In this document: positions 1-8,333 of the stretch, piece after piece
How positions within the stretch are numbered: position 1 is the first letter of the stretch
Layout of the letters: every line of letters begins with the position of its first letter
From: an uncultured Sutterella sp.
GTDB taxonomy: Bacteria; Pseudomonadota; Gammaproteobacteria; Burkholderiales; Burkholderiaceae_F
Length of the DNA stretch: 64,000 nucleotides
Direction of reading: 5' to 3'
Assembly (NCBI GenBank): GCA_949282745.1
Contig: CASDQM010000047.1
Location: 186,001 to 250,000 of the forward strand
Notes under the pieces: model-generated
What the model saw: the letters and a program-made list of their open reading frames with translations, nothing else
Database searches by the model: none
Told to the model about the DNA's origin: nothing
Program-made: the position numbers and the translations under genes

Positions 1-2067
1 TTCGAGGGCGAGCGCATGCTGATCACGGGCCACAAGGCCTCGTCGAGGAATCTCCTCGCCTCGGACGTGCGCGTGGAAATTCCCGCCTTTTCCGCGACGC
101 CCGTCACGCTTCTTGTCGACGGGCGCATCCGCGGTGACGCCAAGGACGCGCTTCGCTACCTCAACGAAGCCCCCATGCTCTCGCGCATTCTCGGCGGCGC
201 CTTCGCGGAGTCGAAGGGCTCGGGACCGGTAGACGTGCAGCTCGGTCTCTCCGTTCCGCTCGCGCATCCCGAGCGCACCCGCGTGAAGGTGACGGCCAAT
301 CTGCAGAAAACGGACTTCTCCTACGGTCACGGTCTTCCGACGCTCGAAGACGCGGTCGGAACGCTCGTCATCACGGAAAAGGACGTCACCACACCCTCGC
401 CCGTCGAGGGTCGGACCGCTTCGGGTCCGACGCGCGTTGCCGTGCGCACGGACAAAAACGACGTCGTGATCGACGTCGACGGCCGGGCGAGTCCTCAGGA
501 CCTGGCAAGGCTTGTCTCCGACCCGGGCTTCTCCCCCGTCTTCTCCGCCCTTTCGGGAACCGCACCCGTGCGCGTATACGCCCGGGTCGACCTCCAGGGG
601 AAGACGCCGCTTCGCCTCTCCGGACGCACGAATCTCTCGGGCCTCGCCTCGAGCCTGCCCGCCCCCTTTGCGAAGAGCGCTTCGGAAATCTGGCCTACGA
701 GCTTCTCGTGGTCGCCCCGTCCGTCGGGACAGGGGCTCGTTCTGAGCTCGGCCGGACACCTCGAGGCGGCCCTCTACTTTGACGACCGCAAGGAGGGCTA
801 CACCCTCACGTCGGGCTTCGTGGGCGTCGGCGCCCCCATGGGGAAGGCGGGCGATCGCCTGGACCTCTCCGTCAACGTGCCGCGCTTCTCCTGGAACGAG
901 TGGGAGCCCTATTGGCGGGAAATCGACCGCAACCGCAAGGTGCATGCCGACGGCTACAACATTCCCTGGGGGACGCTGCGCGTGAAGGTAGGGGAACTCC
1001 TCGCCAACCGCATGGCTTTTCACGGGATCGACGCGACGCTTCGCCACTTCGGCCAGAACGACTGGCACCTGCGCGTCGCGAGCGACGAACTGAGCGGTCA
1101 GGCGGAATTCCTCGACGCGGGCGCCGCGCCCGACAAGTGGACCTTCAAGATCGACCGCGCGCACCTGCCGGAAGCGGCCGGCGACGAAATCGACACGGCG
1201 CTCGAAACCCGTCCCGCGCCCGGAACCCTTCCGAGCCTCAATCTCACGATCGGCGACCTTCGCGTGGGCGAACGCCGCATCGGCAAGGTCGAATTCGTGA
1301 GCCGCAACGAAATCGCGCCTTCGGGCGAAGGGCTCGCCATCATCGACCGCATCGCCGTGACGGCCCGGGGCGGCAGTCTCCTCGGTCAGGGCGTCTGGCG
1401 TCCTGAATCGGCCGCGGACGAAATCGGAACGTCTCACCTCACGCTCGAGGCGAACTTCTCCGACCTCGGCCGCCTTTTGCACGACCTTCGCATCCGCGAC
1501 GTCATCCGCAACGCCCCGGGGAACGTGAAGCTCGACCTTACCTTCCGGGGCCAACCCCACATGCCGCAGCTCAACACGCTTTCGGGCGAAGTGACGGCGG
1601 TGCTCGGCTCCGGCCAGATCCTGCAGGTGGAACCCGGAAGCGGACGACTGCTGGGCCTTCTTTCCATGCAGCACCTCATGCGGCGCCTCACGCTCGACTT
1701 CCGAGACGTGATCGGGAAGGGCTTCACCTTCGACTCGATCGCGGCGGGCGGGAAACTCCACCGCGGCGTTCTCTCGACCGAAAAGGTCGCGGTCGTGGGC
1801 TCGCCCGCGACGATCCTTCTTTCGGGCGACGTCGACCTCGTGGGCGAAAAGCTCGACTTGGAGGCCCTGGTCCTGCCGAAATTCAACGCCGAAGCGCCCG
1901 CGCTCGCGCTCACGCTTTTGAATCCCGCCGTCGGGGTCGGGACTTTCGTCGCGCAGTGGTTCCTCAAGGACGAAATTTCGAACCTGATGAGTTCGACCTA
2001 TCACGTGCACGGAAGCTTCCAGGACCCCGTCGTCGAGAAAAAGCCGCGGGCCCGCACGGCACAATGA
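1..2067 (+). CDS. yhdP: YhdP/AsmA-like envelope protein, C-terminal part (5' end outside window)
   Basis: The reading frame is open from the first base of the window, so the gene starts upstream and about 688 codons are seen of a protein that is normally about 1,270 residues. YhdP is a large AsmA-like protein anchored in the inner membrane that spans the periplasm and helps move phospholipids to the outer membrane; that role is family knowledge. The C-terminal AsmA-like domain is recognised from GSGRLLGLLSMQHLMRRL followed by the DFRDVIGKGFTFD stretch. The end, with ALTLLNPAVGVGTFVAQW and then YHVHGSFQDP, is also typical. tldD follows after 45 bases on the same strand. In many relatives a nitrilase gene lies between yhdP and tldD; it is absent here. 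Confidence 0.9.
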   Translation, partial: FEGERMLITGHKASSRNLLASDVRVEIPAFSATPVTLLVDGRIRGDAKDALRYLNEAPMLSRILGGAFAESKGSGPVDVQLGLSVPLAHPERTRVKVTANLQKTDFSYGHGLPTLEDAVGTLVITEKDVTTPSPVEGRTASGPTRVAVRTDKNDVVIDVDGRASPQDLARLVSDPGFSPVFSALSGTAPVRVYARVDLQGKTPLRLSGRTNLSGLASSLPAPFAKSASEIWPTSFSWSPRPSGQGLVLSSAGHLEAALYFDDRKEGYTLTSGFVGVGAPMGKAGDRLDLSVNVPRFSWNEWEPYWREIDRNRKVHADGYNIPWGTLRVKVGELLANRMAFHGIDATLRHFGQNDWHLRVASDELSGQAEFLDAGAAPDKWTFKIDRAHLPEAAGDEIDTALETRPAPGTLPSLNLTIGDLRVGERRIGKVEFVSRNEIAPSGEGLAIIDRIAVTARGGSLLGQGVWRPESAADEIGTSHLTLEANFSDLGRLLHDLRIRDVIRNAPGNVKLDLTFRGQPHMPQLNTLSGEVTAVLGSGQILQVEPGSGRLLGLLSMQHLMRRLTLDFRDVIGKGFTFDSIAAGGKLHRGVLSTEKVAVVGSPATILLSGDVDLVGEKLDLEALVLPKFNAEAPALALTLLNPAVGVGTFVAQWFLKDEISNLMSSTYHVHGSFQDPVVEKKPRARTAQ

Positions 2068-2112
2068 GGCGCATTTTGCTAGAGTTCGCCCTTTCACCCG
2101 TTTTCTGCGCTC

Positions 2113-3546
2113 ATGTCTACGATCCTTGAAAAAGCCTGCGCCACCTTGTGGACGGGGTCGGACCTCGACGAGACCGCCCTGCTGCGCGCCCTCGCGCGCG
2201 CGGGAAGCCGCGGCGTCGACTGGGCGGACCTCTACTTTCAGCACATCGAGTCGCACGACTGGCTTCTCGAAGAAGGAATCGTCAAGACCGGACACTTTTC
2301 GATCGACCGGGGTTACGGCCTTCGCACGGTCGCGGGCGAGCGCCAGGCCCTCTCCTACGGAGACGACCTCGCCGCGCGCAATCTGCTCGTCTCGGCCGAC
2401 GACCTGCGCTCGCTCACCGGCACGCGTTCGGTGACGATGCCCGCGCGTCTCTCTCCTCAAACCGTGCGGCCGCTCTATTCGCCCGACGTGACGTCGGCCG
2501 AACCCTCGCGCGAAATCGAACTTCTCCGCCACATCGACCGCTACGCCCGGAGTCTCTCTCCCGCGGTGCGAAACGTCACGGCGACGCTTCAGGCCGAGAT
2601 CGAGACGATGCTCGTCGCCGACCTCGAGGGTCGGCTCACCGCGGACATTCGTCCGCAGATCTATCTCTCGGTCAACGTCCTTGCCGAACAAAACGGCCGT
2701 ACCGAACAGGGAACGAGCGGCGGGGGTGCCCGATGCGGAATCGAACACTTTACGCGCGAACGGGTGGAGGCCTGGTGCGAAAAGGCCGTGCGCGAAGCGG
2801 TTTTGCAGACCGAAGCGCGTCCCGCGCCCTCGGGCGTGATGCCCGTCGTGCTCGGACCGGGCTGGCCCGGCATTCTCCTTCACGAAGCCGTGGGTCACGG
2901 CCTCGAAGCCGACGCCCACCGCAAGGAAACCTCCGTCTTCACGGGCCGCATCGGCACGCGCGTCGCCCCGAAGGGCGTCACGATCGTCGACGACGGCAGT
3001 CTTCCGGGGCGCCGCGGATCGCTTACGGTCGACGACGAAGGCACCCCCTCGGGACGCACGGTCCTCATCGAGGACGGGATCCTCACGGGGCTTCTTACCG
3101 ACCGCTTCAACGCCCGCGCGCTCGGACTGCCCCTCACCGGTAACGGCCGGCGCGAAAGCTTCGCGACGCTCCCTTTGCCGCGCATGACGAACACCTTCAT
3201 GCTCTCGGGCGAACACACGCCCGAGGAGATCGTCGCCTCGGTCGAGGACGGCCTCTACGCCGAACACTTCGCGGGCGGCCAGGTCGACATCACGAGCGGA
3301 GACTTCGTCTTCACGATGAGCGGCGCGCGGCGCATCCGAAAGGGCAAACTCGCCGAGCCCGTGCGCGGCGCCACCCTCATCGGGCGGGGCGACCGGGCGC
3401 TTCTCGGCATCCGGCTCGTCGGCAACGACTCACGCCTCGACGACGGCATCGGACAGTGCGGAAAGGACGGCCAGAACTGCCCCGTCGGGACGGGCCTTCC
3501 GACGCTTCGCATCGATTCCCTCACCGTGGGCGGCACCGAAGCCTGA
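2113..3546 (+). CDS. tldD: Metalloprotease TldD
   Basis: TldD forms a heterodimeric zinc protease with PmbA/TldE that processes modified peptides such as microcins and, in some organisms, the CcdA antitoxin. The 477-residue length fits the family. The zinc motif is visible as HEAVGHGLEAD, with H257, E258 and H261. The C-terminal part holds GQCGKDGQNCPVGTGLPTLR, the conserved glycine- and cysteine-rich end of TldD. The ATG at 2113 follows yhdP by 45 bases, so cotranscription is likely. The partner gene pmbA is not in the window, which is normal because the two genes are usually unlinked. Confidence 0.95.
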   Translation: MSTILEKACATLWTGSDLDETALLRALARAGSRGVDWADLYFQHIESHDWLLEEGIVKTGHFSIDRGYGLRTVAGERQALSYGDDLAARNLLVSADDLRSLTGTRSVTMPARLSPQTVRPLYSPDVTSAEPSREIELLRHIDRYARSLSPAVRNVTATLQAEIETMLVADLEGRLTADIRPQIYLSVNVLAEQNGRTEQGTSGGGARCGIEHFTRERVEAWCEKAVREAVLQTEARPAPSGVMPVVLGPGWPGILLHEAVGHGLEADAHRKETSVFTGRIGTRVAPKGVTIVDDGSLPGRRGSLTVDDEGTPSGRTVLIEDGILTGLLTDRFNARALGLPLTGNGRRESFATLPLPRMTNTFMLSGEHTPEEIVASVEDGLYAEHFAGGQVDITSGDFVFTMSGARRIRKGKLAEPVRGATLIGRGDRALLGIRLVGNDSRLDDGIGQCGKDGQNCPVGTGLPTLRIDSLTVGGTEA

Positions 3547-3551
3547 CGCTC

Positions 3552-3557
3552 TATAAT
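3552..3557 (+). promoter_or_regulatory. Candidate -10 box upstream of the acyltransferase gene
   Basis: A perfect TATAAT lies just after the tldD stop codon, 33 bases before the GTG start at 3590. I see no good -35 hexamer 17 bases upstream, so this is only a candidate promoter for the plsC-like/cdsA-like pair. Confidence 0.4.
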
Positions 3558-3589
3558 CAAACAAATCTGTCATACCTCAGGGTACCACC

Positions 3590-4204
3590 GTGCTCCAATC
3601 ATTCAAGTTGATGACGCCGATCGTCTGGCTCACCAGACTGCTCGTCGGGGCCTATCCCCACTGGCAGGGTTGCGCGCCCTCGTCGCGTCAGCGGATTTAC
3701 TTCGCCAACCACACGAGCCACCTCGACACCATCGTGATCTGGGCGTCCCTGCCGCCGGCTCTGCGCGCCACCGTGCGCCCCGTCGCCGCCAAGGACTACT
3801 GGGAAAAGGGCGTTCTTCGCCGCCGCATCGCGCTCGAAGAGCTCAACGTCGTTCTCGTCGACCGGCGCCGCACCGAGCACGCCAATCCCCTCGATCCCCT
3901 TCGCGAAGCGCTGCGCGAAGGTTCCTCCCTCATCATCTTTCCCGAGGGAACGCGCCGTCCGCAGCCCCTGCCGAGCCCCTTCAAGTCGGGCATCTGGCGC
4001 CTCATGCGCGAATTCCCCGAAGTGGAGCTCATCCCGGTCTACATTGAAAACCTTCACCGGGCCATGCCCAAGGGGGTGCTCATTCCCGTTCCGACCGTCT
4101 GCTCCGTCCGTTTCGGAGCGCCGCTGCCGCACCATCCGGAAGACCTCAAGGAGGACTTCCTTGAACGCGCCCGCAACGCCATTGTGGAGTTGAGCCAGCC
4201 ATGA
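3590..4204 (+). CDS. 1-acyl-sn-glycerol-3-phosphate acyltransferase family protein (PlsC-like)
   Basis: Members of this family transfer an acyl chain to lysophosphatidic acid or related acceptors at the inner membrane. Two signature blocks are present: NHTSHLD, with H41 and D46 forming the HX4D catalytic motif, and FPEGTR at residues 117-122. The protein has 204 residues. The start is a GTG at 3590 with AGGGT nearby; an ATG seven codons further in is the alternative. Its stop overlaps the next gene, a CdsA-like cytidylyltransferase, in an ATGA arrangement, so the two are translationally coupled. A second, more typical PlsC is encoded at 56428-57150, so this copy probably has a specialised acceptor. 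The exact substrate cannot be read from sequence. Confidence 0.88.
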   Translation: MLQSFKLMTPIVWLTRLLVGAYPHWQGCAPSSRQRIYFANHTSHLDTIVIWASLPPALRATVRPVAAKDYWEKGVLRRRIALEELNVVLVDRRRTEHANPLDPLREALREGSSLIIFPEGTRRPQPLPSPFKSGIWRLMREFPEVELIPVYIENLHRAMPKGVLIPVPTVCSVRFGAPLPHHPEDLKEDFLERARNAIVELSQP

Positions 4205-5172
4205 GACTCGGATTTACCATTCAGGAAGCCTACATCATCCTGCTTGTGGGCATGACCGTCCTGATCGCCGCGGGCACCGCCTACGGCGCCTGGGCGCTTG
4301 ATCACGTCAAAGATCCCGAACGGCGCAACCGCCTCCTCACCGTCCATTCGCGCGTGCGCATGGGCTGGTGGCTGATCGTCGTCTTCGCGATCGCCTTTGC
4401 GATCGGGCAGAACACGCTTCTCGTCTTCTTCGCGATGCTGAGCTTCTTTCTGCTTCGCGAATTCATCGCCATCACGCCGACGAAGTCGACCGACCACTAC
4501 GCGCTCATCACGGCCTTCTACATCGCGATTCCGCTGCAGTACATCCTCATCGGGTTTGACCTGCCGTCGCTCTTCACGCTCTTCATTCCGGTCTATCTCT
4601 TCCTGGCGCTCCCCGTCATCATGGCGTTCTCGAAGGACACGGACCGCTATCTCGAGCGCGTCGCCAAGGTGCAGTGGGGCATCATGCTCTGCGTCTTCTG
4701 CGTGAGCCACGCTCCGGCCATCGCGACGCTCGACTTGACGCGCTACAACTCGTCGGGCCCGCTCATGATGCTCTTCTTCCTTGCGGTCCTCTTCATCTCC
4801 GACCTCTGCGCGACGGTCGCGAGCTCCTTCATGGGGCAGAAGGTCTTCTCCTTCAACACGAACCGCACCCTCGTCGGGGCGCTCGTGGGCGTCCTCGGCG
4901 GCCTTCTCGCCTCGGCGGCGCTCTTCTGGATCACGCCGTTCCGCTTCTGGCAGGCCCTTCTCATGGGCCTTGCGATCGTGATTTCGGGCGGTCTCGGCGA
5001 CCTCGTCCTCAACGTCGTCCGCCGCAGCATGGGCGCCAACGCCCTCGCGGGCGAGGGCGACGTCTACATGACGCGCGGCACGCTCATGCGCCTTGCGCCG
5101 CTGACGTTCGCGGCGCCGGTCTTCTACCACCTGACGGTGATCTTCTTCATCACCTTCAAGGACGCGTTCTGA
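4201..5172 (+). CDS. CdsA-like phosphatidate cytidylyltransferase family membrane protein
   Basis: The 323-residue protein has about eight hydrophobic segments and belongs to the CdsA/YnbB-like group. CdsA makes CDP-diacylglycerol from phosphatidic acid and CTP. The C-terminal region around [18 protein letters not shown] sits where the family signature normally lies. I do not see the usual basic and acidic pattern (S-x-x-K-R with a downstream HGG-D), so this is a divergent member. It overlaps the preceding PlsC-like gene by four bases. The pair resembles other acyltransferase/CdsA-like gene pairs that act together on phospholipid precursors. It is followed by a strong terminator. Whether it is the main CDP-diacylglycerol synthase is uncertain; a canonical cdsA may lie elsewhere. 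Confidence 0.75.
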   Translation: MRLGFTIQEAYIILLVGMTVLIAAGTAYGAWALDHVKDPERRNRLLTVHSRVRMGWWLIVVFAIAFAIGQNTLLVFFAMLSFFLLREFIAITPTKSTDHYALITAFYIAIPLQYILIGFDLPSLFTLFIPVYLFLALPVIMAFSKDTDRYLERVAKVQWGIMLCVFCVSHAPAIATLDLTRYNSSGPLMMLFFLAVLFISDLCATVASSFMGQKVFSFNTNRTLVGALVGVLGGLLASAALFWITPFRFWQALLMGLAIVISGGLGDLVLNVVRRSMGANALAGEGDVYMTRGTLMRLAPLTFAAPVFYHLTVIFFITFKDAF

Positions 5173-5192
5173 GTCTCGCCGACGGTCAATAA

Positions 5193-5234
5193 AATCCCGC
5201 GCTCTCCACCGAGAGGCGCGGGATTCTTTTTTCG
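5193..5234 (+). terminator. Rho-independent terminator after the acyltransferase/CdsA-like pair
   Basis: The inverted repeat AATCCCGCGCTCTC with GAGAGGCGCGGGATT (one bulged base) is followed by a run of T. It ends the plus-strand unit just before the convergent infA stop codon. Confidence 0.85.
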
Positions 5235-5250
5235 GTGTCTTTCTCGACGA

Positions 5251-5508
5251 TCAGCGGCGGCGGGCCTGCGGATTCATCGGCGGGCGACCTTCGATGTGGC
5301 GGAAGGTGATGCGACCCTTCGTCAGATCGTAGGGCGAGAGCTCGAGCGAGACCTTGTCGCCGGCGAGAATGCGGATGTGGTGCTTGCGCATCTTGCCGTT
5401 GGTGTAAGCCACGAGTTCGTGGCCGTTGTCGAGTTTCACGCGATAACGAGCATCCGGCAGGACTTCGAGCACCTGGCCGGACATCTCAATCAGATCTTCC
5501 TTTGCCAT
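5251..5508 (-). CDS. infA: Translation initiation factor IF-1
   Basis: IF-1 binds the A site of the 30S subunit during initiation. The 85-residue protein carries the S1-type OB fold, recognisable from [20 protein letters not shown], the [13 protein letters not shown] segment and the basic QARRR tail. The gene stands alone on the minus strand rather than inside a ribosomal protein operon. Betaproteobacteria often carry two infA genes, one in the ribosomal cluster and one elsewhere, so this may be the second copy. It is slightly longer than the 72-residue E. coli protein. A TACAAT sequence at 5685-5690 on the minus strand is a possible -10 box. Confidence 0.95.
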   Translation of the reverse strand: MAKEDLIEMSGQVLEVLPDARYRVKLDNGHELVAYTNGKMRKHHIRILAGDKVSLELSPYDLTKGRITFRHIEGRPPMNPQARRR

Positions 5509-5866
5509 AATTTTCCAGGGTTGGAGCCCGAAACGACACGGTATCGGAAAAAGCGTTTCGAACCCGCATTGATCAAATGTCCGTTCGTGCAGAGCCCGCC
5601 GATCGGGATGGGGCGCACAGAACGGGAAACGTCGGTTCGGCCCGGCGGGCGCGAACTCCTCTTCCTCGCGGAAGAAAGGACTGCATTGTAACGGAACGGC
5701 GAAGGGGACGGAGGATTTTCCCGAGAATTCTTCACTCCGCCGTTTTGCTTAAGGTCCGAGCAATGATGGGGGCTTAGGATGCGTTTCGTCGGATGCATGG
5801 TGCCGTCCGATCCCGAAACCGCTAAACTTGAAGGACGGAATTTTCGTCCAACTGGAGAAACACACA
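5509..5866. other. Intergenic region between divergent infA and hemG
   Basis: These 358 bases separate two divergent start codons and should hold both promoters. On the minus strand TACAAT at 5690-5685 is a possible -10 for infA. On the plus strand a short inverted repeat GGACG/CGTCC lies at 5833-5849, before the hemG ribosome binding site. The small open frames here have no homology I recognise, and I see no RNA gene. Confidence 0.5.
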
Positions 5867-6406
5867 ATGAAGACGGTTCTTGTCCTCTACCAAAGCCGTT
5901 CCGGCCACACCGCCCGCATCGCGCGCCGCATTTGGGAAACGGTCATCGCCGAAGGCAATCAGGCCGACCTGATGGACGTGGTGGAAGCCGATCGCGAAGG
6001 TCTCGACTGGAACAAGTACGACCTCGTCATCGCCGGCGCCCCCGTGCTCTACGGTCACTTCCGCCGCGAATTCGTGGCTTTCGTCAACAAGTACAAGGCC
6101 GTGCTTGACTGCAAGGCCAACTCCTTCTTCTGCGTCTCCGTCGTCGCCCGCACGCCGGCGAAGGCCACCCCCGAAGGCAACGTTTACTGCCGCAAGTTCC
6201 TCGCGAACAATCCCTGGAAGCCCAAGGACGCCCACTGCTTCGCCGGCAAGGTGGACTATCCGAACTGGTCCTGGATCGACACGAAGCTCATCCAGATGAT
6301 CATGAAGATGACGAAGGGCCCGACGGAACCGACCGCCGTGATCGACTACACGGACTGGAACGACGTCGAAGAGTACGCCCGTCACTGCCTTACGCTCGAA
6401 GCCTGA
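5867..6406 (+). CDS. hemG: Menaquinone-dependent protoporphyrinogen IX dehydrogenase HemG
   Basis: HemG is a flavodoxin-like FMN enzyme that oxidises protoporphyrinogen IX to protoporphyrin IX in haem synthesis and passes electrons to the quinone pool. The protein has 179 residues, and SxxGxT appears as SRSGHT at residues 10-15. Other family marks are YGHFRREF, SVVARTPAK, the KFLANNPWKPK block and the C-terminal YTDWNDVEEYAR. The ATG at 5867 is chosen over the upstream TTG at 5828 because it has GGAG nine bases upstream and matches the family start. HemG works with menaquinone without oxygen, which fits an anaerobic or microaerophilic host. The gene is followed by a terminator and looks monocistronic. 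Confidence 0.93.
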   Translation: MKTVLVLYQSRSGHTARIARRIWETVIAEGNQADLMDVVEADREGLDWNKYDLVIAGAPVLYGHFRREFVAFVNKYKAVLDCKANSFFCVSVVARTPAKATPEGNVYCRKFLANNPWKPKDAHCFAGKVDYPNWSWIDTKLIQMIMKMTKGPTEPTAVIDYTDWNDVEEYARHCLTLEA

Positions 6407-6425
6407 TTTTTCTCGTCTTCGACGC

Positions 6426-6467
6426 GCAAAACCGACGCATTCCTTCGGGGAAGGCGTCGGTTTTTGC
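6426..6467 (+). terminator. Terminator after hemG with UUCG loop
   Basis: The stem AAAACCGACGC pairs with GCGTCGGTTTTT, and an inner TTCC-TTCG-GGAA helix closes with a stable UUCG tetraloop. A T-run follows. Confidence 0.9.
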
Positions 6468-6542
6468 TTTTTCGCATGCCTTTGCGGCGAAAATTGGGGA
6501 AAATCGCGGTTTTTCGACTCGTTTTGCGGCAAAAAAACGTGC

Positions 6543-6548
6543 TATAAC
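6543..6548 (+). promoter_or_regulatory. Candidate extended -10 box for fadD
   Basis: TGC-TATAAC lies 32 bases before the fadD start codon, resembling an extended -10 element. No clear -35 box is visible. Confidence 0.4.
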
Positions 6549-6579
6549 CCGCCCATTCTTTCGACTGGACATTTCCACG

Positions 6580-8265
6580 ATGGCAACGCAACACCCCTGG
6601 TTCGACGTCTATCCCTCCTACGTTCCGCACGAAATCGATCCGGATCACTATCCGAGCATCCCAGCCGTTCTCGACCGTGCGGCGGAGCAGTTCCCCGACC
6701 GCGACGCCTGGGTCAACATGGGCGTGGCGATCTCGTACCGCCGCATGGTGCAGCTCACGCGCGACTTCGCGGGCTATCTGCAGAGTCTCCCCGACATGAA
6801 GCCGGGCGACCGCGTGGCCATCATGATGCCGAACCTCCTGCAGTACGTCGTCACGTTCTTCGCCTGCCTGCGCGCGGGCTTCATCGTGGTGAACGTCAAT
6901 CCCCTCTACACCTCCCGCGAAGTGCAGCACACGCTGCGCGACTCGGGCGCCAAGGCGATCGTCATCATTGAAAACTTCGCGCGCACGCTCGAGCACGCGC
7001 TCGAAGGCACCGACTGCCGCCACATCGTGACGACGGCCGTGGGCGACCTCTTCCCCTTTGCGAAGCGCACGCTCGTCAACTTCGTCGTGCGCCGCGTCAA
7101 GAAGATGGTCCCCGCCTACCACCTCCCGAACGCCGTCGACTTCCGCACGGCGCTCGCCAGGGGGGCCGAACACGGCTTCACGCCGCACGAAATCCGCAAC
7201 ACCGACGTCGCGTTCCTGCAGTACACGGGCGGCACGACGGGCGTCTCGAAGGGCGCGGTCCTCACGCACCGCAACCTCATCGCGAACGTCGAACAGGTCG
7301 GTAGCTGGATCTCGGGCGAATTTGAAGAAGGCAAGGAAGTCGTCATGACGGCGCTTCCCCTCTATCACATCTTCTCGCTCTGCGCGACGATCTGCTTTAC
7401 GCGCTGGGCCGCCACGAGCGTCCTCATTACGAACCCGCGCGACATGGAGGGGCTCGCCAAGGAAGTCAAGAAGTGGGACTTTTCCGTCATCGTCGGCGTC
7501 AACACGCTCTTTGCCGCCATGCTCAACAACCCGACCTTCTGCTCGCACCGCTTCACGCGCCTCAAGCTCACGGCGGGCGGCGGCACGCAGGTGCAGCGCA
7601 CCGTGGCCGAACGCTGGAAGGCGCAGACGGGCTCGAACATTCTCGAAGCCTACGGCCTCACCGAAGCGAGTCCGGGCGTGTGCGGGAACATCCCGAACGC
7701 ACCCTGGGACGGCTCGGTCGGCTGTCCGCTTCCCTCGACCGAAGTGACGATCCGCGGCGACGGCTTTGAAGACCTCGGCCTCTGCCCCGAAGGCGGCAAC
7801 CCCGAAGACTACACGGGCGAAATCTGCGTGCGCGGTCCGCAGGTCATGTCGGGCTACTGGAAGAAGCCCGAAGAAACGGCCAACGTGCTTCGCGACGGCT
7901 GGCTTCGCACGGGCGACGTCGGCTTCATGAACCACTGCGGCGTCATCACGATTACCGACCGCAAGAAGGACATGATCCTCGTCTCGGGCTTCAACGTCTA
8001 TCCGAACGAAGTCGAAAACGTGATCGCCTCGATGCCGGGCGTCCTCGAAGTGGGCGTCGTGGGCATTCCCTCCGCGAAGTCGGGCGAAACCGTCAAGGCC
8101 GTGATCGTTCGCAAGGATCCGACCCTCACCGAAGACGACGTGCGCAAGTACTGCCGCACGCAGCTCACGGGCTACAAGGTTCCGAAGAAGATCGTCTTCG
8201 TCGAGTCGCTCCCGAAGACCCCGGTCGGCAAGATCCTGCGCCGGGAACTCAAGGACCTCGCCTGA
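6580..8265 (+). CDS. fadD: Long-chain fatty-acid--CoA ligase
   Basis: The enzyme activates long-chain fatty acids with ATP and CoA at the inner face of the membrane for beta-oxidation or phospholipid use. The 561-residue protein is an adenylate-forming enzyme. The P-loop-like motif YTGGTTGVSKGA is at residues 215-226, and AYGLTEASP, GWLRTGDVG, DRKKDMILVSGFNVYP and the KTPVGKILRREL lysine motif follow in the expected order. The length and the N-terminal half match bacterial FadD. No other beta-oxidation gene is nearby. A symmetrical terminator follows immediately, so it is probably transcribed alone. Confidence 0.93.
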   Translation: MATQHPWFDVYPSYVPHEIDPDHYPSIPAVLDRAAEQFPDRDAWVNMGVAISYRRMVQLTRDFAGYLQSLPDMKPGDRVAIMMPNLLQYVVTFFACLRAGFIVVNVNPLYTSREVQHTLRDSGAKAIVIIENFARTLEHALEGTDCRHIVTTAVGDLFPFAKRTLVNFVVRRVKKMVPAYHLPNAVDFRTALARGAEHGFTPHEIRNTDVAFLQYTGGTTGVSKGAVLTHRNLIANVEQVGSWISGEFEEGKEVVMTALPLYHIFSLCATICFTRWAATSVLITNPRDMEGLAKEVKKWDFSVIVGVNTLFAAMLNNPTFCSHRFTRLKLTAGGGTQVQRTVAERWKAQTGSNILEAYGLTEASPGVCGNIPNAPWDGSVGCPLPSTEVTIRGDGFEDLGLCPEGGNPEDYTGEICVRGPQVMSGYWKKPEETANVLRDGWLRTGDVGFMNHCGVITITDRKKDMILVSGFNVYPNEVENVIASMPGVLEVGVVGIPSAKSGETVKAVIVRKDPTLTEDDVRKYCRTQLTGYKVPKKIVFVESLPKTPVGKILRRELKDLA

Positions 8266-8282
8266 TTCTCCTGAATCACAAC

Positions 8283-8314
8283 AAAATGGGCGCCCCGCAG
8301 GGCGCCCATTTTGC
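8283..8314. terminator. Bidirectional terminator between fadD and the M20 peptidase gene
   Basis: AAAATGGGCGCC and GGGCGCCCATTTT form a near-perfect stem with A and T tracts on both sides. It can end transcription of both convergent genes. Confidence 0.9.
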
Positions 8315-8333
8315 TTATGGAGGAAGGATTTCC

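Noticed and set aside
5296..5691. Plus-strand open frame opposite infA
   Set aside because: infA is certain on the minus strand; the plus frame has no homology and no ribosome binding site.
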